Program-made: the position numbers and the translations under genes
The notes under the pieces: generated by a model
Databases searched by the model: none
What the model was told of the DNA's origin: nothing
Seen by the model: the letters and a program-made list of their open reading frames with translations, nothing else
Assembly (NCBI GenBank): GCA_965660875.1
Contig: CBFIBQ010000011.1
Location: 1-64,000, forward strand
DNA: 64,000 bases
From: UBA6770 sp965660875
GTDB taxonomy: Bacteria > Bacteroidota > Bacteroidia > Flavobacteriales_G > Salibacteraceae
Reading direction: 5' to 3'
Shown here: piece by piece, positions 53,066-62,579 of the stretch
How the letters are laid out: each line of letters starts with the position of its first letter
Position numbering within the stretch: position 1 is the stretch's first letter

Positions 53066-55027
53066 TTACAATCGATTAGCTTTGATAAATTTTAGACTGC
53101 GTTGGCTCCAATTATCTTTTACACGAAGCGTGTAAGCTCCATTACTCAAAAAAGAGACATCTAAATGGATAACCTTTTGAGCAATGCCCGTTTCTATTGT
53201 ATTGGAGTACACTCTATTGCCCATAATATCAAAAATATCCAAACGCACATCCGGCAAGGTGGCACCAGAAAAAACTAGGCTAAGGTCGTTTTGAACCGGA
53301 TTTGGAACAATCTTATAGGCAATCCATTCATTTGAGAAATTCGATGGGTTTACCGTACTTTCTCCTTTTAAAATCCAACGATCGGGATCCAATTCAACCG
53401 TCCGAATTTCGAGCTCTTTCGGCCAGTCAATTATCCACTCTTGCACGTTTTGTCTGTGTTTTAGGTAAAGCGTTGTATCTCCAAAATCATGCACAATTCT
53501 AACAGGAACGTCCATATCAAAGAAGGTTCCTTCCCAAATATAACTCTGTTCTTGACTCAAAACAAGATGTAACTTTTCATTTTCTGTTTGGTGCCATTCC
53601 AGCTCATAAAGCGGATGACCTTGGGCATAAAACCAATCGTTAAAAAACTCGTCAATATCTTCGCCTCCATTAGCTTTTAAATGCCAAATTAAATCTTGTG
53701 TTCGTCCAAACCCAAAAGTTGTATTTTCTGCATATAAATAATCACGTAAAGCTTGAAAGAACTGCTCGTCTCCTAATTTATAACGCAGCATATGAAGTAA
53801 ATACGAGCCTTTCCTATAAGTCAATCGTGAAGAAAACATTCTGCTGACATTACTAGTATCTGGAATATAAACACTACCACCCGTTTCTTCAGTGCTAGCA
53901 GCGATAGAGGTTGACTTCCAATCCTCCCACACATTTTCATCAAAAAGGTATTCGTAGGTCAAACCTTCTGCATAGGTTGCAAAACTTTCATTAAGCCATA
54001 AATCTTTCCATGAACCGCATGTCACTAAATTTCCAAACCACTGATGCGCCAACTCATGTGCTACCAAACCGTGTTTAAAATGCACCATAAAACTCATAGT
54101 TTGATGCTCCATACCACCACCCCAACCAAATTGAGCATGACCATAGAGTTCATCTTTAAAGGGATAAGGACCAAACAAGGTCTCAAATAAATCCATTGTC
54201 TTTTTAAACTCTTTCATGTCCTCCCTAGCTTCTGCCGTGTCTTGAGGGTATATGTAATTCACAAAGTCTAAATTTCCTTCTTGTAAACTCAAGGTTTCTT
54301 TGGTAATCGAATATTCTGCAACAGCAAAAGCAACCAAATAAGTGACGATGGGGAAATTGTGCTTAAAAGTGTACTTCAAACTATCAGGTCCAACAGGCAA
54401 AATGGTTTGCAAAACACCATTAGATGCAGCAGTGTATTTCTTTGGTACCGTAATCGAAATCTCTAATTCGTCAATTTTATCCTCTAAATCTTGTTTGCAA
54501 GGCCACCAATCTTTTGCACCATATGGCTCCGATAAGGTCCAAAGCACGCTATCTCCATAGATATTCGTATCTGCTACAAACGCTCTTGTTTTTTGAGGCT
54601 TTCCCTCATATTTAATTTTAAGGATATGGTTGGTATTCTTTTTAAAGGCAGTTGAATTACGAACCAGTAAAAAATTATTTTCATGACTAAAACTCACTGG
54701 TACATTATCCAAAGTGACTTCATTCACAATTAAGGAGTCACTGCAATTCAGTTCTATATAATCATATCCATCTAACAACATGGAAAATTGAGTTTCAACT
54801 AACCCCTCTATATAGTGAATTCCTGGACTGACCTCAAGCTCGAGGATTTGTTTTGTAACGTCAAAATACCCTCTATTGCTTCGATTTATCGTGCTCGATT
54901 TATAGGAGCGATTAAACGCTTTCATCTCTGCCTCAGCAACTTCTTCTGTTGCGTACATGTAATGATTTTGGGCAATCCCGGAAATACCAATGAGTAATCC
55001 AATAAGAGCAGTAATTATTAATCGCAT
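53066..55027 (-). CDS. Secreted M1-family aminopeptidase with T9SS sorting domain
   Basis: A 653-residue secreted metallopeptidase. A signal peptide (1-20) precedes the N-terminal beta domain. The exopeptidase motif GGGMEH is at 303-308, and the zinc site is H324-E-L-A-H328 with E347 in NESFATYAEG. The last 80 residues (YKIVPNPVQNDLSLVFSG...) form a type A T9SS sorting domain. It should remove N-terminal residues from peptides outside the cell. It is convergent with the Sua5 gene and borders the decayed regulator region. Confidence 0.93.
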   Translation of the reverse strand: MRLIITALIGLLIGISGIAQNHYMYATEEVAEAEMKAFNRSYKSSTINRSNRGYFDVTKQILELEVSPGIHYIEGLVETQFSMLLDGYDYIELNCSDSLIVNEVTLDNVPVSFSHENNFLLVRNSTAFKKNTNHILKIKYEGKPQKTRAFVADTNIYGDSVLWTLSEPYGAKDWWPCKQDLEDKIDELEISITVPKKYTAASNGVLQTILPVGPDSLKYTFKHNFPIVTYLVAFAVAEYSITKETLSLQEGNLDFVNYIYPQDTAEAREDMKEFKKTMDLFETLFGPYPFKDELYGHAQFGWGGGMEHQTMSFMVHFKHGLVAHELAHQWFGNLVTCGSWKDLWLNESFATYAEGLTYEYLFDENVWEDWKSTSIAASTEETGGSVYIPDTSNVSRMFSSRLTYRKGSYLLHMLRYKLGDEQFFQALRDYLYAENTTFGFGRTQDLIWHLKANGGEDIDEFFNDWFYAQGHPLYELEWHQTENEKLHLVLSQEQSYIWEGTFFDMDVPVRIVHDFGDTTLYLKHRQNVQEWIIDWPKELEIRTVELDPDRWILKGESTVNPSNFSNEWIAYKIVPNPVQNDLSLVFSGATLPDVRLDIFDIMGNRVYSNTIETGIAQKVIHLDVSFLSNGAYTLRVKDNWSQRSLKFIKANRL

Positions 55028-55167
55028 TGCTACGAATTTAAAGTTATAAGAGATTGGTTTTTGTTAATTATTGGTTTTTAAATTGGTAAATTAATTCTAG
55101 GAAAGATCCTTTTCCCAATACCAGTCTGAAGCAGAAATCTACAATAGTCTTATTTGACAGTTTTTAC

Positions 55168-55549
55168 TTAAATATTCGCAGATTTAACCAACTCCAACAA
55201 CTGCTTGTCCTGTTCTTCTAAATAAAGAATACGCTCATTGGTTTGCGTCTGGATTTGCTCTTTAAGCCGTGGTTAATCTCTACAAGTTTCCTTATGTATT
55301 CGTTAGTAATGCCACTTTCTATATCTTCTAGATTTAGCTCAACACTTTTATTTAAAAAATACACCTGACTTATATCAAATATTTTGGAAAACTGCTCTAT
55401 GCGCTCTAAGAAATTTTGGTTTGCCCCTGCTCTATTCTTGCGTAACTGGCTTGCGTAATATTTAGTTTATCGGCAATTTGCGCCTGCGAAAGCCCTCTTA
55501 ATATGCGTATTTGTTTTATTAAACTCCTCTAATAAAGTATAAAGTATGC
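55168..55549 (-). pseudogene. Decayed XRE-family HTH regulator with C-terminal coiled coil
   Basis: Reading the minus strand gives pieces of one protein in changing frames: an N-terminal LLEEFNK piece, then RILRGLSQAQIADKLNITQASYARIEQGQTKIS, then ERIEQFSKIFDISQVYFLNKSVELNLEDIE..., and last EQIQTQTNERILYLEEQDKQLLELVKSANI with a stop at 55168-55170. At least three frameshifts separate them and no start codon is visible. The helix-turn-helix core is otherwise well preserved, so the damage looks recent. (Pieces are quoted in part; each lies in the stated span.). Confidence 0.7.
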
Positions 55550-55575
55550 GTTAAAATATATTGTTTATAGTAAAT

Positions 55576-55584
55576 GGGGGGGGG
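55576..55584. repeat. Nine-G homopolymer
   Basis: A run of nine G in AT-rich intergenic DNA between the two decayed regulators. Such tracts are prone to slippage. Confidence 0.8.
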
Positions 55585-55614
55585 ATGTTTGAAAAGTATT
55601 TTTAAATTAACGAT

Positions 55615-55839
55615 ATGCTAGACCCTTCAACTAGAACCAACAATAGAAAAATAAGAGAACTAAAGGGTTACAGCTAAGAGTTTTTAGCAAAAGAACTTTC
55701 CATTAGCACGAAGAGCTAATCCAGAATAGAATGTGGCGAAACTAGTTTGAGTGTAACTCGATTAAAAGAAATTGCAACAGTTTTGGAAGTAACTGTTGAA
55801 CAAGTTTTGGACTTGGATTTGAAAAAACTATTTACCTAG
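55615..55839 (+). pseudogene. Decayed XRE-family HTH regulator with two in-frame stop codons
   Basis: From ATG 55615 to TAG 55839 a 74-codon frame encodes a small HTH_3 repressor (NNRKIRELKGYS, then EFLAKELSIS, then SRIECGETSLSVTRLKEIA). In-frame TAA codons at 55675-55677 and 55717-55719 interrupt it at sites where the family normally has Gln and Tyr. The rest of the frame is intact, so only two point changes inactivate it. Confidence 0.7.
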
Positions 55840-55855
55840 TATGGCAACTAATCCT

Positions 55856-57388
55856 CTAATGCTTAACCAGCTTACCTTTCTTTATAACCTCTTGATTGGT
55901 TGAGAGAATACGGTAAAGGTAAATGCCGTTTTCCAAGATACTAATATCTAGGTTATTTAATCCTTCATTGAAATTAGTAGAACTCATTAGCTGCCCTGAA
56001 GTTGAGGTTAATTCCAACAAACACTTTTCTTTGACATTGAAATACACAAAGCGGTTAGCGGGGTTAGGATAAACTTTAGAACTTTCCTCGAGATCATTAT
56101 TGATTGATTTGATTCCTACTTCGGTTTTTATTTCTCCATTTTCATTCAAAAAAAGAATATTTACATGGTTTAATCCTGTTTTTGAGTAATCGAAGGCTGT
56201 ACCTAAAATAGCGATTCCACCTTTAGATGAATAAACAATTTGTGTTGCGTGGTAGTAATAATTCTTTTGAGAAAAATTTTTAGTCCAAATCAAGTTTGCA
56301 TGTTTATCAAACTTTGCTAAAATGTATGAGGAACGAATAGGTGAAATTGGTTCATAATACTTTGAAACATTGCGAACACCGAGTACTAAAAACGAACTGT
56401 CTGGTAATAGAACAGAATTTCTATAGGCCGCAGAAATCCATGAAGAATCTGAAATAAAATAGTGTTCATTTATTATGGAATCTGAAGTAGTGGTTTGCGC
56501 TACGCGCATTACATAATTATCCATAAAGTTTGTCGTAGGGTTTGTCATATCAAACGTATCTATTTCAAATGTTGAAACTATTGTGAAAGTGTTTTGCGTA
56601 GTTGAAAATATATTTGGAAAAGAATATATAGATGTAGGGTAGTAATTTACCTGTATTTTCTTTCTCCTATCTAAAAAATGTTTCGCAGAACTGTCTGTTC
56701 TAAAGTATTGTTGAATCTCTAGGTTTGTATTTAATATTGCTGCCTTGTTTTGATGAATACGCCTATTTGAATCAGTATATCTGTTAAGTGCTAACAAATA
56801 TTGGTTGGTCTTATAGTTCGCAATTTGCTCCCCAAAATGTAAATTATAAAATCTAGATTTTAATAACCTCCCTTTTTCTGAAAAAAGAAACAATTGCGTG
56901 CCAGAAGAATCTGGAATTGAATCAACCAAGGTAATATTAAGTAAAACATTATTTATGCCGGTGCTGATAGCACACTGAGAATAGCTGTTATAATAGGATG
57001 AGTCCACAAGTATGGAGTCTTTTATTACGCTCAATTGCTCATCCAAAACCAGCATACGCATTATTCTATTTTCCCACGAAATTCGTTCTTGTATAAACAT
57101 AAAAGTGTTGTTACCACTTACAACAGCATCATTCATGTAGCAGCCGCCATTCAAACAAGGAAACGAAGTAGTGTCTATTAACGTCCTACTCGTATCGTAC
57201 TTAAAAACTAGTATGCGCTTACGGTTTTCATCGTCCGCGCATACTATTAAATTTCCTTTGCTATCGAACCCACCCTCAGGATAAGTTCGCATTGCTAATG
57301 CTTTGCTATGTTGTATGTATACATCGGAAGTTTGGCTTATTGATGAAAAGCACACAAGTATTAAGGAAAATAATATAAGTCCTCTCAT
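55856..57388 (-). CDS. Secreted protein of unknown function with T9SS sorting domain
   Basis: A 510-residue protein with a signal peptide (1-19) and a type A T9SS sorting domain at the end (VYPNPANRFVYFNVKEK...). The middle is made of strand-rich stretches such as GGFDSKGNLIVCADDENRKRILVFKYD and ILAKFDKHANLIWTKNF, suggesting a beta-propeller-like body, though no repeat family is certain. It begins 10 bp after the lipoprotein gene, so the pair is one operon. Function unknown. Confidence 0.78.
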   Translation of the reverse strand: MRGLILFSLILVCFSSISQTSDVYIQHSKALAMRTYPEGGFDSKGNLIVCADDENRKRILVFKYDTSRTLIDTTSFPCLNGGCYMNDAVVSGNNTFMFIQERISWENRIMRMLVLDEQLSVIKDSILVDSSYYNSYSQCAISTGINNVLLNITLVDSIPDSSGTQLFLFSEKGRLLKSRFYNLHFGEQIANYKTNQYLLALNRYTDSNRRIHQNKAAILNTNLEIQQYFRTDSSAKHFLDRRKKIQVNYYPTSIYSFPNIFSTTQNTFTIVSTFEIDTFDMTNPTTNFMDNYVMRVAQTTTSDSIINEHYFISDSSWISAAYRNSVLLPDSSFLVLGVRNVSKYYEPISPIRSSYILAKFDKHANLIWTKNFSQKNYYYHATQIVYSSKGGIAILGTAFDYSKTGLNHVNILFLNENGEIKTEVGIKSINNDLEESSKVYPNPANRFVYFNVKEKCLLELTSTSGQLMSSTNFNEGLNNLDISILENGIYLYRILSTNQEVIKKGKLVKH

Positions 57389-57398
57389 TTAATTAGTA

Positions 57399-58574
57399 TT
57401 AATCTGGATCAGATTTAATCTCACAACGACCATAAGTCGCATGAGGAACATGCCACACCTTACCAGGCCCTTGGTAATTGGTTCTTTTATATTCCATTTT
57501 AACAACTCTTTTATTGGTATTAATATTGTGCCAAGTATAAACTGCGCTAGATTTTGCTCTGTGGATAGATTTGTCAGCATAATATCTGATTTCAGGAAAA
57601 CCTACGCAACCGTTTGTTAGATTAAAATTACTAGTTATTCCTGCAGAATTTCTCGTCATTACTTCATATGGGTATGTACCTGCCATCAGAGGATCTCTAT
57701 TAGCAATAAAATTTGTACTTCCCTCTAAATCGTATCCACTTGGATCAACAATCCATGTAATTTGGCCAGTATTGCCATTGCATATGGGCGCAGTAACCCA
57801 TGCATTTGCTCCAGAACCGCCAGTTCCTCCTGTGATACCTCCATAGTTATTAGCGCTTATCATCCCATTTGCTCTTGTATGCATAAAATATCTCGAACCA
57901 TGCGCTTTGTAAGTACTTCCACAAGCTGGATTAAGCAAAGAACCATTTACAAAAGGTAAATACCAGGAAATTCTTGATGGACCAACATACCAATGATCAA
58001 AATTAGTTACAGCTGCTTCCGGCAAGTCAACACTTTGTACATTTGAGTGTGAAACTACAACACTGGCCGACAACTCCATACTTCCTGTACTTACTGCAGT
58101 ATTTGCCTCTACGTCAATAAACAACACATTTTGGAACTCAGTTGGTAATCCCGATAACATAGTATTTATATCAGTTTGAAGGTCATTGTACAATAGTGTA
58201 ACATCATTCCCATTTATCAAACCATTCGATACTGCCACCGAATATGTATACGTTTCAGTTTTTGATTCAGTGAATTGTTTATAATTCCCGTTCTCATAGT
58301 TTATAGCAGCTTGCACATACCAAATGGCTTGGTCAGTAGTCAGGTTCGCTAATTGTGCATTTTCCATATCCGTAACAAAGTCTAATACCTCGTCTTCTAC
58401 CTCCTGGCCATTCCAACTATTTGGGTCAAAAGTTCCTGCTATTTTCTTCTCTTTGTTCATATTGGTCATTACATCACCTTGTGCTTGAGACGGATTTTGT
58501 AGTGCTTCTTTTTTACATGCGTAAAACCCAATTGCTAAAGATAGTAATCCAACACCAATAATTTTCTTTTTCAT
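57399..58574 (-). CDS. Lipoprotein of unknown function
   Basis: A 391-residue lipoprotein with lipobox FYAC at about residue 20. A short Asn/Asp-rich linker follows. The central part (about 90-190) is strand-rich, then comes a Gly/Ser-rich stretch (NNYGGITGGTGGSGANAW). The C-terminus has several Cys and aromatic residues (GCVGFPEIRYY, CEIKSDPD), so disulfides are likely. I do not recognise a family. It precedes the T9SS protein by 10 bp and is probably exported to the cell surface with it. Confidence 0.72.
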   Translation of the reverse strand: MKKKIIGVGLLSLAIGFYACKKEALQNPSQAQGDVMTNMNKEKKIAGTFDPNSWNGQEVEDEVLDFVTDMENAQLANLTTDQAIWYVQAAINYENGNYKQFTESKTETYTYSVAVSNGLINGNDVTLLYNDLQTDINTMLSGLPTEFQNVLFIDVEANTAVSTGSMELSASVVVSHSNVQSVDLPEAAVTNFDHWYVGPSRISWYLPFVNGSLLNPACGSTYKAHGSRYFMHTRANGMISANNYGGITGGTGGSGANAWVTAPICNGNTGQITWIVDPSGYDLEGSTNFIANRDPLMAGTYPYEVMTRNSAGITSNFNLTNGCVGFPEIRYYADKSIHRAKSSAVYTWHNINTNKRVVKMEYKRTNYQGPGKVWHVPHATYGRCEIKSDPD

Positions 58575-58856
58575 AAAATTTGAATTTAATAATGCCTACT
58601 CTGTTTGAGGTTTTCAGCTAGCCCAATAATTAATTGCTTCAAAGGTTAGGAGATTCATTCAAATGTACTGGACAGAATCTGTCTCATCATTGTCGGTTTA
58701 TGTCGCTTGTTTGTCGTTTTTTGGGTGGTGCGTCGCAAGATGAGCAGTGTTGGATAGGATTAATTGCTTGGGAATCGAGAATTGTACACAATTAATAGAC
58801 TCCAAATTAAGTCGGGTATAACGATCTTACTTAGATTAATGGCAGAACATAAAAGT
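58575..58856. promoter_or_regulatory. Intergenic region upstream of the lipoprotein gene
   Basis: 282 bp with a perfect ATTAATTG/CAATTAAT inverted repeat (58759-58766 and 58789-58796) and a direct repeat of ATTAATTGCTT at 58629-58639 and 58759-58769. No exact minus-strand TAnnTTTG was seen. No gene. Confidence 0.4.
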
Positions 58857-59303
58857 CTACTCCTCTTTCAATTCTAGTAAGTCCCAGGTATGATCCGCCA
58901 ATAATGAAACCTTTGCTTTGTAAGTATGCGGTAAGCTTCTACCCCACTCTTGAGGTGACAAAAGAGAGAGCAAGTAATTGTGCTCATCAGTTTCATACAA
59001 GTAATAATCGTGACCAACTAAGGGCTCAAAACTCATTTTTGCTGTGTAAATGGTTTCGCTGATTTCTACCCTACTCTGTAACTTTTTTGCCTGCTTTGCT
59101 AGCAATTCAATTTGCTCCTGTATTTGGTCCATTTGTCGGTTGGTCTGCTGCTCCATTGCCGCTAGCGCCCTACCTTTAATCTTACCCTTATCCTCTGGCT
59201 TTACTAGTGCACTTCCTCTATGATGTGGGTATTGAATCCCACTCGGGTTTTCAGTGATATTATCCTCGTCAATAGGATTCTGAAATTTTTCGTTCTTACT
59301 CAT
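58857..59303 (-). CDS. DUF2452 domain protein
   Basis: A 148-residue protein, start taken at ATG 59303 (8-bp overlap with the M14 gene). The conserved segments NPSGIQYPHHRGSALVKPEDKGKIKGRALAAM and FEPLVGHDYYLYE...LSLLSPQEWG match DUF2452, a family of unknown function seen in Bacteroidota and eukaryotes. A predicted coiled coil lies near residues 60-90. No signal peptide. It is the last gene of a three-gene operon. Confidence 0.82.
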   Translation of the reverse strand: MSKNEKFQNPIDEDNITENPSGIQYPHHRGSALVKPEDKGKIKGRALAAMEQQTNRQMDQIQEQIELLAKQAKKLQSRVEISETIYTAKMSFEPLVGHDYYLYETDEHNYLLSLLSPQEWGRSLPHTYKAKVSLLADHTWDLLELKEE

Positions 59304-60480
59304 CACACCTAAGACCATTTTCAAACGAAATGGTTGTTTTATTTGACTTTATGATACTAAATGTAGCAACGTCTCCAATGGCTATGCTTCTATTCAATCG
59401 CCCATTTTCCGCGTTGTACTCCTTGTATCCGAAGTAATTGGAGAGGTCTCCAATATCTTTAATTTTTGCTTCTTTCACCAACTCACCTTCGGCATTAAAT
59501 GTTTCAAGAGGTTCAATTCCAACATCAGCGTAAACAGCAGTTTTTTCATCTAAACAAACTCCGCGTATCAACACATCAAACAATTTTGTATCGTTCATAG
59601 GTAAGCCCTCATAAACAGAAGTAGAGGAGTTTTCCCATTCTTCAGAGCAAATTGAGCACAAGGAAATAATGAGCGCTTCAAAGACGGTTTTTCTAGACAC
59701 GTTTCGATTGGAATCATTCAAGAAACCACCCGACTCTATGAGAATAGTTCTGTATCCCATAGATTGGATAATGTCACCTGTTGCAGTTGGATAAAACTCA
59801 TCAGAAAACCGTGCTATGCCGCAGTCATTTAACTGACTTAACTGTTCGCTAACACAGGAAATTAAACGCATTGCATCGAATTGATTCACAGTTTTTTTCC
59901 GCTCTGCATTAGCTGCAGGTGATAAAAAAGAAATTGTTGCAGGTTTGCTGGTTCCAGAAACGTTAAACAAATTCCTCTGATCGTGCATATTAAAACACCA
60001 ATCTGGGTCAAATGATTTCAAAACCTTGAACAAAGCCTTAATTTCAGGCGTCGATTGGTGTTTTGCATCTCTATTTGGGTCGATATCCAAAGCGTTTCGG
60101 CGTTTACAATACTCAGATCCGTCGGGATTCAAAATTGGTACAAACTGTATTTGAAGGTTTTGGTAAAGGTAATCTCTAAACGCTTCGTTTTTATTAGAGC
60201 TTAACCCTTCAAAAATATCAAGCAATGCGCGCGTGGCGGTAGCTTCGTTGCCATGCATTTGTGTCCAAATAAGTAGCTTTTTTGGACCAGTTCCAAATGT
60301 TATTCCCTGTATTGGTCTTCCCTCCACTGATTTTCCAATTGCTGCTTTCTGGAAAAAAGGAGAGGTATCGAACTTTTTATAGTGTTCCCAAAATTGAGTA
60401 TATCTCAAATACCGGGAATCTATTCCTGTAGCTTTAAAGTCCTCGTACCCTTTGATGAATGAATTACACAACTGCTTCAA
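59296..60480 (-). CDS. M14-family zinc carboxypeptidase
   Basis: A 394-residue peptidase-like protein. The zinc ligands H76 and E79 are in TQMHGNEAT, the third is the His of CFNMHDQRN, and substrate-binding RNALDIDPNRD follows. The catalytic glutamate is probably that of ILIESGGF. There is no signal peptide, which is unusual for M14 enzymes and suggests a cytoplasmic substrate. The start is a TTG at 60480 inside the 3' end of the previous gene (17-bp overlap). Confidence 0.85.
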   Translation of the reverse strand: MKQLCNSFIKGYEDFKATGIDSRYLRYTQFWEHYKKFDTSPFFQKAAIGKSVEGRPIQGITFGTGPKKLLIWTQMHGNEATATRALLDIFEGLSSNKNEAFRDYLYQNLQIQFVPILNPDGSEYCKRRNALDIDPNRDAKHQSTPEIKALFKVLKSFDPDWCFNMHDQRNLFNVSGTSKPATISFLSPAANAERKKTVNQFDAMRLISCVSEQLSQLNDCGIARFSDEFYPTATGDIIQSMGYRTILIESGGFLNDSNRNVSRKTVFEALIISLCSICSEEWENSSTSVYEGLPMNDTKLFDVLIRGVCLDEKTAVYADVGIEPLETFNAEGELVKEAKIKDIGDLSNYFGYKEYNAENGRLNRSIAIGDVATFSIIKSNKTTISFENGLRCDE

Positions 60481-61147
60481 AACCTATTATCTTTTTTTTC
60501 ATACCCAAAAAATAAAGGTAATAGCAAAATATTAATACCACATGCGACAATACGTTGTGATTTATATGGGGACCAATCGTAAACTTTTTTGAGTGCAACA
60601 CTAGGGTAAAAGCTGAAAGCACAATTCCAAGCAAAATAACTCCAGAGCCGGCATTTTTTTGATATCGGTATTTTACATAGTTCATAGGAACTAAAAACAA
60701 CACATAACCAATTGCCGAACTAATACTAACCGCAAAAAAGCCGGGTACGCCAACGGTAATTTTTTCAGTATCTAATACGAAAAGTGCCTGGTAACCAAAA
60801 TAAGTCACTATACTGGTTATCAACAAGATTATAAATGCAAGGTTTAATCTTTTTTTCAGTTTCGTTGAATAGTCTGCAGCACTGCCCCTCTGGAAGTAGT
60901 AGGTACCCAGCGCGATAAAGCTCCACCCCACCACATGCAAATAATTGTGATGAATGTAATAATCGAATAAATGTGCTTGCCCAGAAATAAATGGAGCTAA
61001 TCCCATAAAAAGAAAGTACCTCGAAAATGAACGGCTCATTTCAGAGTCATCTCCTAGAACTTTTAGTCGGTAATACCAGAATAGGCTAAAACCTGCCAAC
61101 AGAATATTGGAAATGTAGGTTATGGGTTCAAACAAAACCAACCCCAT
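60464..61147 (-). CDS. Seven-helix membrane protein (DUF6962-like)
   Basis: A 227-residue integral membrane protein with about seven helices and several His residues in loops (GQAHLFDYYIHHNYLHVVGW). I start it at ATG 61147 because a -7 box at 61178 lies inside the longer reading frame that begins at 61195. The family seems to be DUF6962; the function is unknown. It leads an operon with the M14 peptidase and DUF2452. Confidence 0.65.
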   Translation of the reverse strand: MGLVLFEPITYISNILLAGFSLFWYYRLKVLGDDSEMSRSFSRYFLFMGLAPFISGQAHLFDYYIHHNYLHVVGWSFIALGTYYFQRGSAADYSTKLKKRLNLAFIILLITSIVTYFGYQALFVLDTEKITVGVPGFFAVSISSAIGYVLFLVPMNYVKYRYQKNAGSGVILLGIVLSAFTLVLHSKKFTIGPHINHNVLSHVVLIFCYYLYFLGMKKKIIGFEAVV

Positions 61148-61177
61148 CAGCTCTATCGAAATTTTTTCCACGGAGTG

Positions 61178-61185
61178 CAAAAGTA
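61178..61185 (-). promoter_or_regulatory. -7 box of the DUF6962/M14/DUF2452 operon
   Basis: Reads TACTTTTG on the minus strand, 30 nt before ATG 61147. Confidence 0.55.
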
Positions 61186-61228
61186 TAGAAATCACTTACC
61201 GTTAATATTAAACAGAAATCAAAAATTT

Positions 61229-61236
61229 TACATTTG
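61229..61236 (+). promoter_or_regulatory. -7 box of the plsC-like gene
   Basis: TACATTTG, 22 nt before the ATG at 61259, is an exact TAnnTTTG match. Confidence 0.55.
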
Positions 61237-61258
61237 TTTACATTTCACCTGATTCATT

Positions 61259-62542
61259 ATGCTTTATCGTCCTGTTTGGTTATTCTGCGTTATCTTATAT
61301 CGCATCTTTTTTCGGCATTTTTATTTAAAAAATCGCCCAGTTGATTTATCCAAACCAACCATTATTGTGAGTAATCACAATAACGCTTTTATTGACCCAA
61401 TTATCTATCCAGCTCTAATTCTTCAGCGCATCTATTTCATTGTTCGCGGTGATATTTTTAATACGCCATTAAATCGCTGGCTACTTTGGAATTTAGGTCA
61501 AATCCCTATGTTTCGAATTCGAGACGGTGTAGATAACGTAAAAAAAAATGAGGGCAGTTTTGAGCAGTGTTTTGACTTACTGGCTCGAAAAGAGAACATA
61601 GAAATATTTCCCGAAGGTGACTGTGTTCAAAAAAAGCGTTTGAGAAAATTAAAGAAAGGAACCGCTCGAATGGCTTTTGGGGCAGTGGAAAAGCACGGTT
61701 GGGATTTAGATTTGAAGATACTCCCGTTACTCAATAATTATACTTATCCACGCCAGTTCAGGACCGAAGTAATGGTAAACATAGGTGAAACGATTTCTTT
61801 AAATGATTACAAGGCGCTGTATTTAGAAGATGAGAACAAGGCACTAAATAAATTAACTGCTGATATCTACGACAATATGAAGCGGGAATACATTCATATT
61901 GATAATGAAAAGAACGATAACCTATTTGAGCAGTTAGTAATCCTGAAACGGAACAACATAAAAAAACGTGGGTTTCCCTGGTTACAAAAAAATACTGAGC
62001 GTTTTGACATGGAAAAAAACCTCGCCAATACATTAAATGAAATGGCCATGGACTCTGCTGCACATATTGATTTAATAGAAAAAACAGCGACCTATTTTGA
62101 AGAGGTACAAAAACAGCAACTATCAGATCGAGCCATTAACGGTAAGACTCCAAACCTAATTTTAGGTGGTTTATTGACAGTTTTGGGGTTTCCCGTTTAT
62201 GCATTAGGCATAATACTCAACCTATTTCAATTCAACTTTGCCAACCAATTTGCAGAGAAAAAAATTAAACAAGTAATTTTCAAAAACTCAATTCGATTTG
62301 GCTTTTTAATGGCGACCAATCTCATTGTGGGTCTTGTTTTAATAGTTGCAGTAGGGTTTACATTGGGTTGGGAGTTTGCTTTGTTTGCTCCCATTGTGCA
62401 ATTCCTGTTGGCCTATTACACCATAAACTATCACGAATATGTTCAATCTTGGCAGCAGACTGTCGAGGTATCTAAGCTAAACAGCAAAAAGAAAGAGAGC
62501 TTAAAAGCAGACAGACATAAAATTCTGGCTTTATTAGATTAA
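61259..62542 (+). CDS. PlsC-like 1-acylglycerol-3-phosphate acyltransferase
   Basis: A 427-residue membrane-bound acyltransferase. The catalytic H40 and D46 are in SNHNNAFIDP, and the substrate-binding FPEGD is followed by LKKGTARMAFGA. Two or three helices near 300-385 extend it beyond the usual 240-residue PlsC, the long form seen in Bacteroidota. It should add a fatty acid to lysophosphatidate or a related lipid. It is divergent from the DUF6962 operon and convergent with the dciA-like gene. Confidence 0.88.
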   Translation: MLYRPVWLFCVILYRIFFRHFYLKNRPVDLSKPTIIVSNHNNAFIDPIIYPALILQRIYFIVRGDIFNTPLNRWLLWNLGQIPMFRIRDGVDNVKKNEGSFEQCFDLLARKENIEIFPEGDCVQKKRLRKLKKGTARMAFGAVEKHGWDLDLKILPLLNNYTYPRQFRTEVMVNIGETISLNDYKALYLEDENKALNKLTADIYDNMKREYIHIDNEKNDNLFEQLVILKRNNIKKRGFPWLQKNTERFDMEKNLANTLNEMAMDSAAHIDLIEKTATYFEEVQKQQLSDRAINGKTPNLILGGLLTVLGFPVYALGIILNLFQFNFANQFAEKKIKQVIFKNSIRFGFLMATNLIVGLVLIVAVGFTLGWEFALFAPIVQFLLAYYTINYHEYVQSWQQTVEVSKLNSKKKESLKADRHKILALLD

Positions 62543-62579
62543 ATCATTGATTGTTTGATTCCGCTTTCTAGCAGTGCTA

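Noticed and set aside
55675..55719. Stop-codon reassignment (TAA read as an amino acid)
   Set aside because: The two TAA codons fall where the family has Gln and Tyr respectively, and every other gene in the window uses TAA as a normal stop. Gene decay is simpler.
61148..61195. Longer N-terminus of the DUF6962-like protein
   Set aside because: A consensus -7 box lies within it at 61178-61185, so transcription starts downstream of that ATG.
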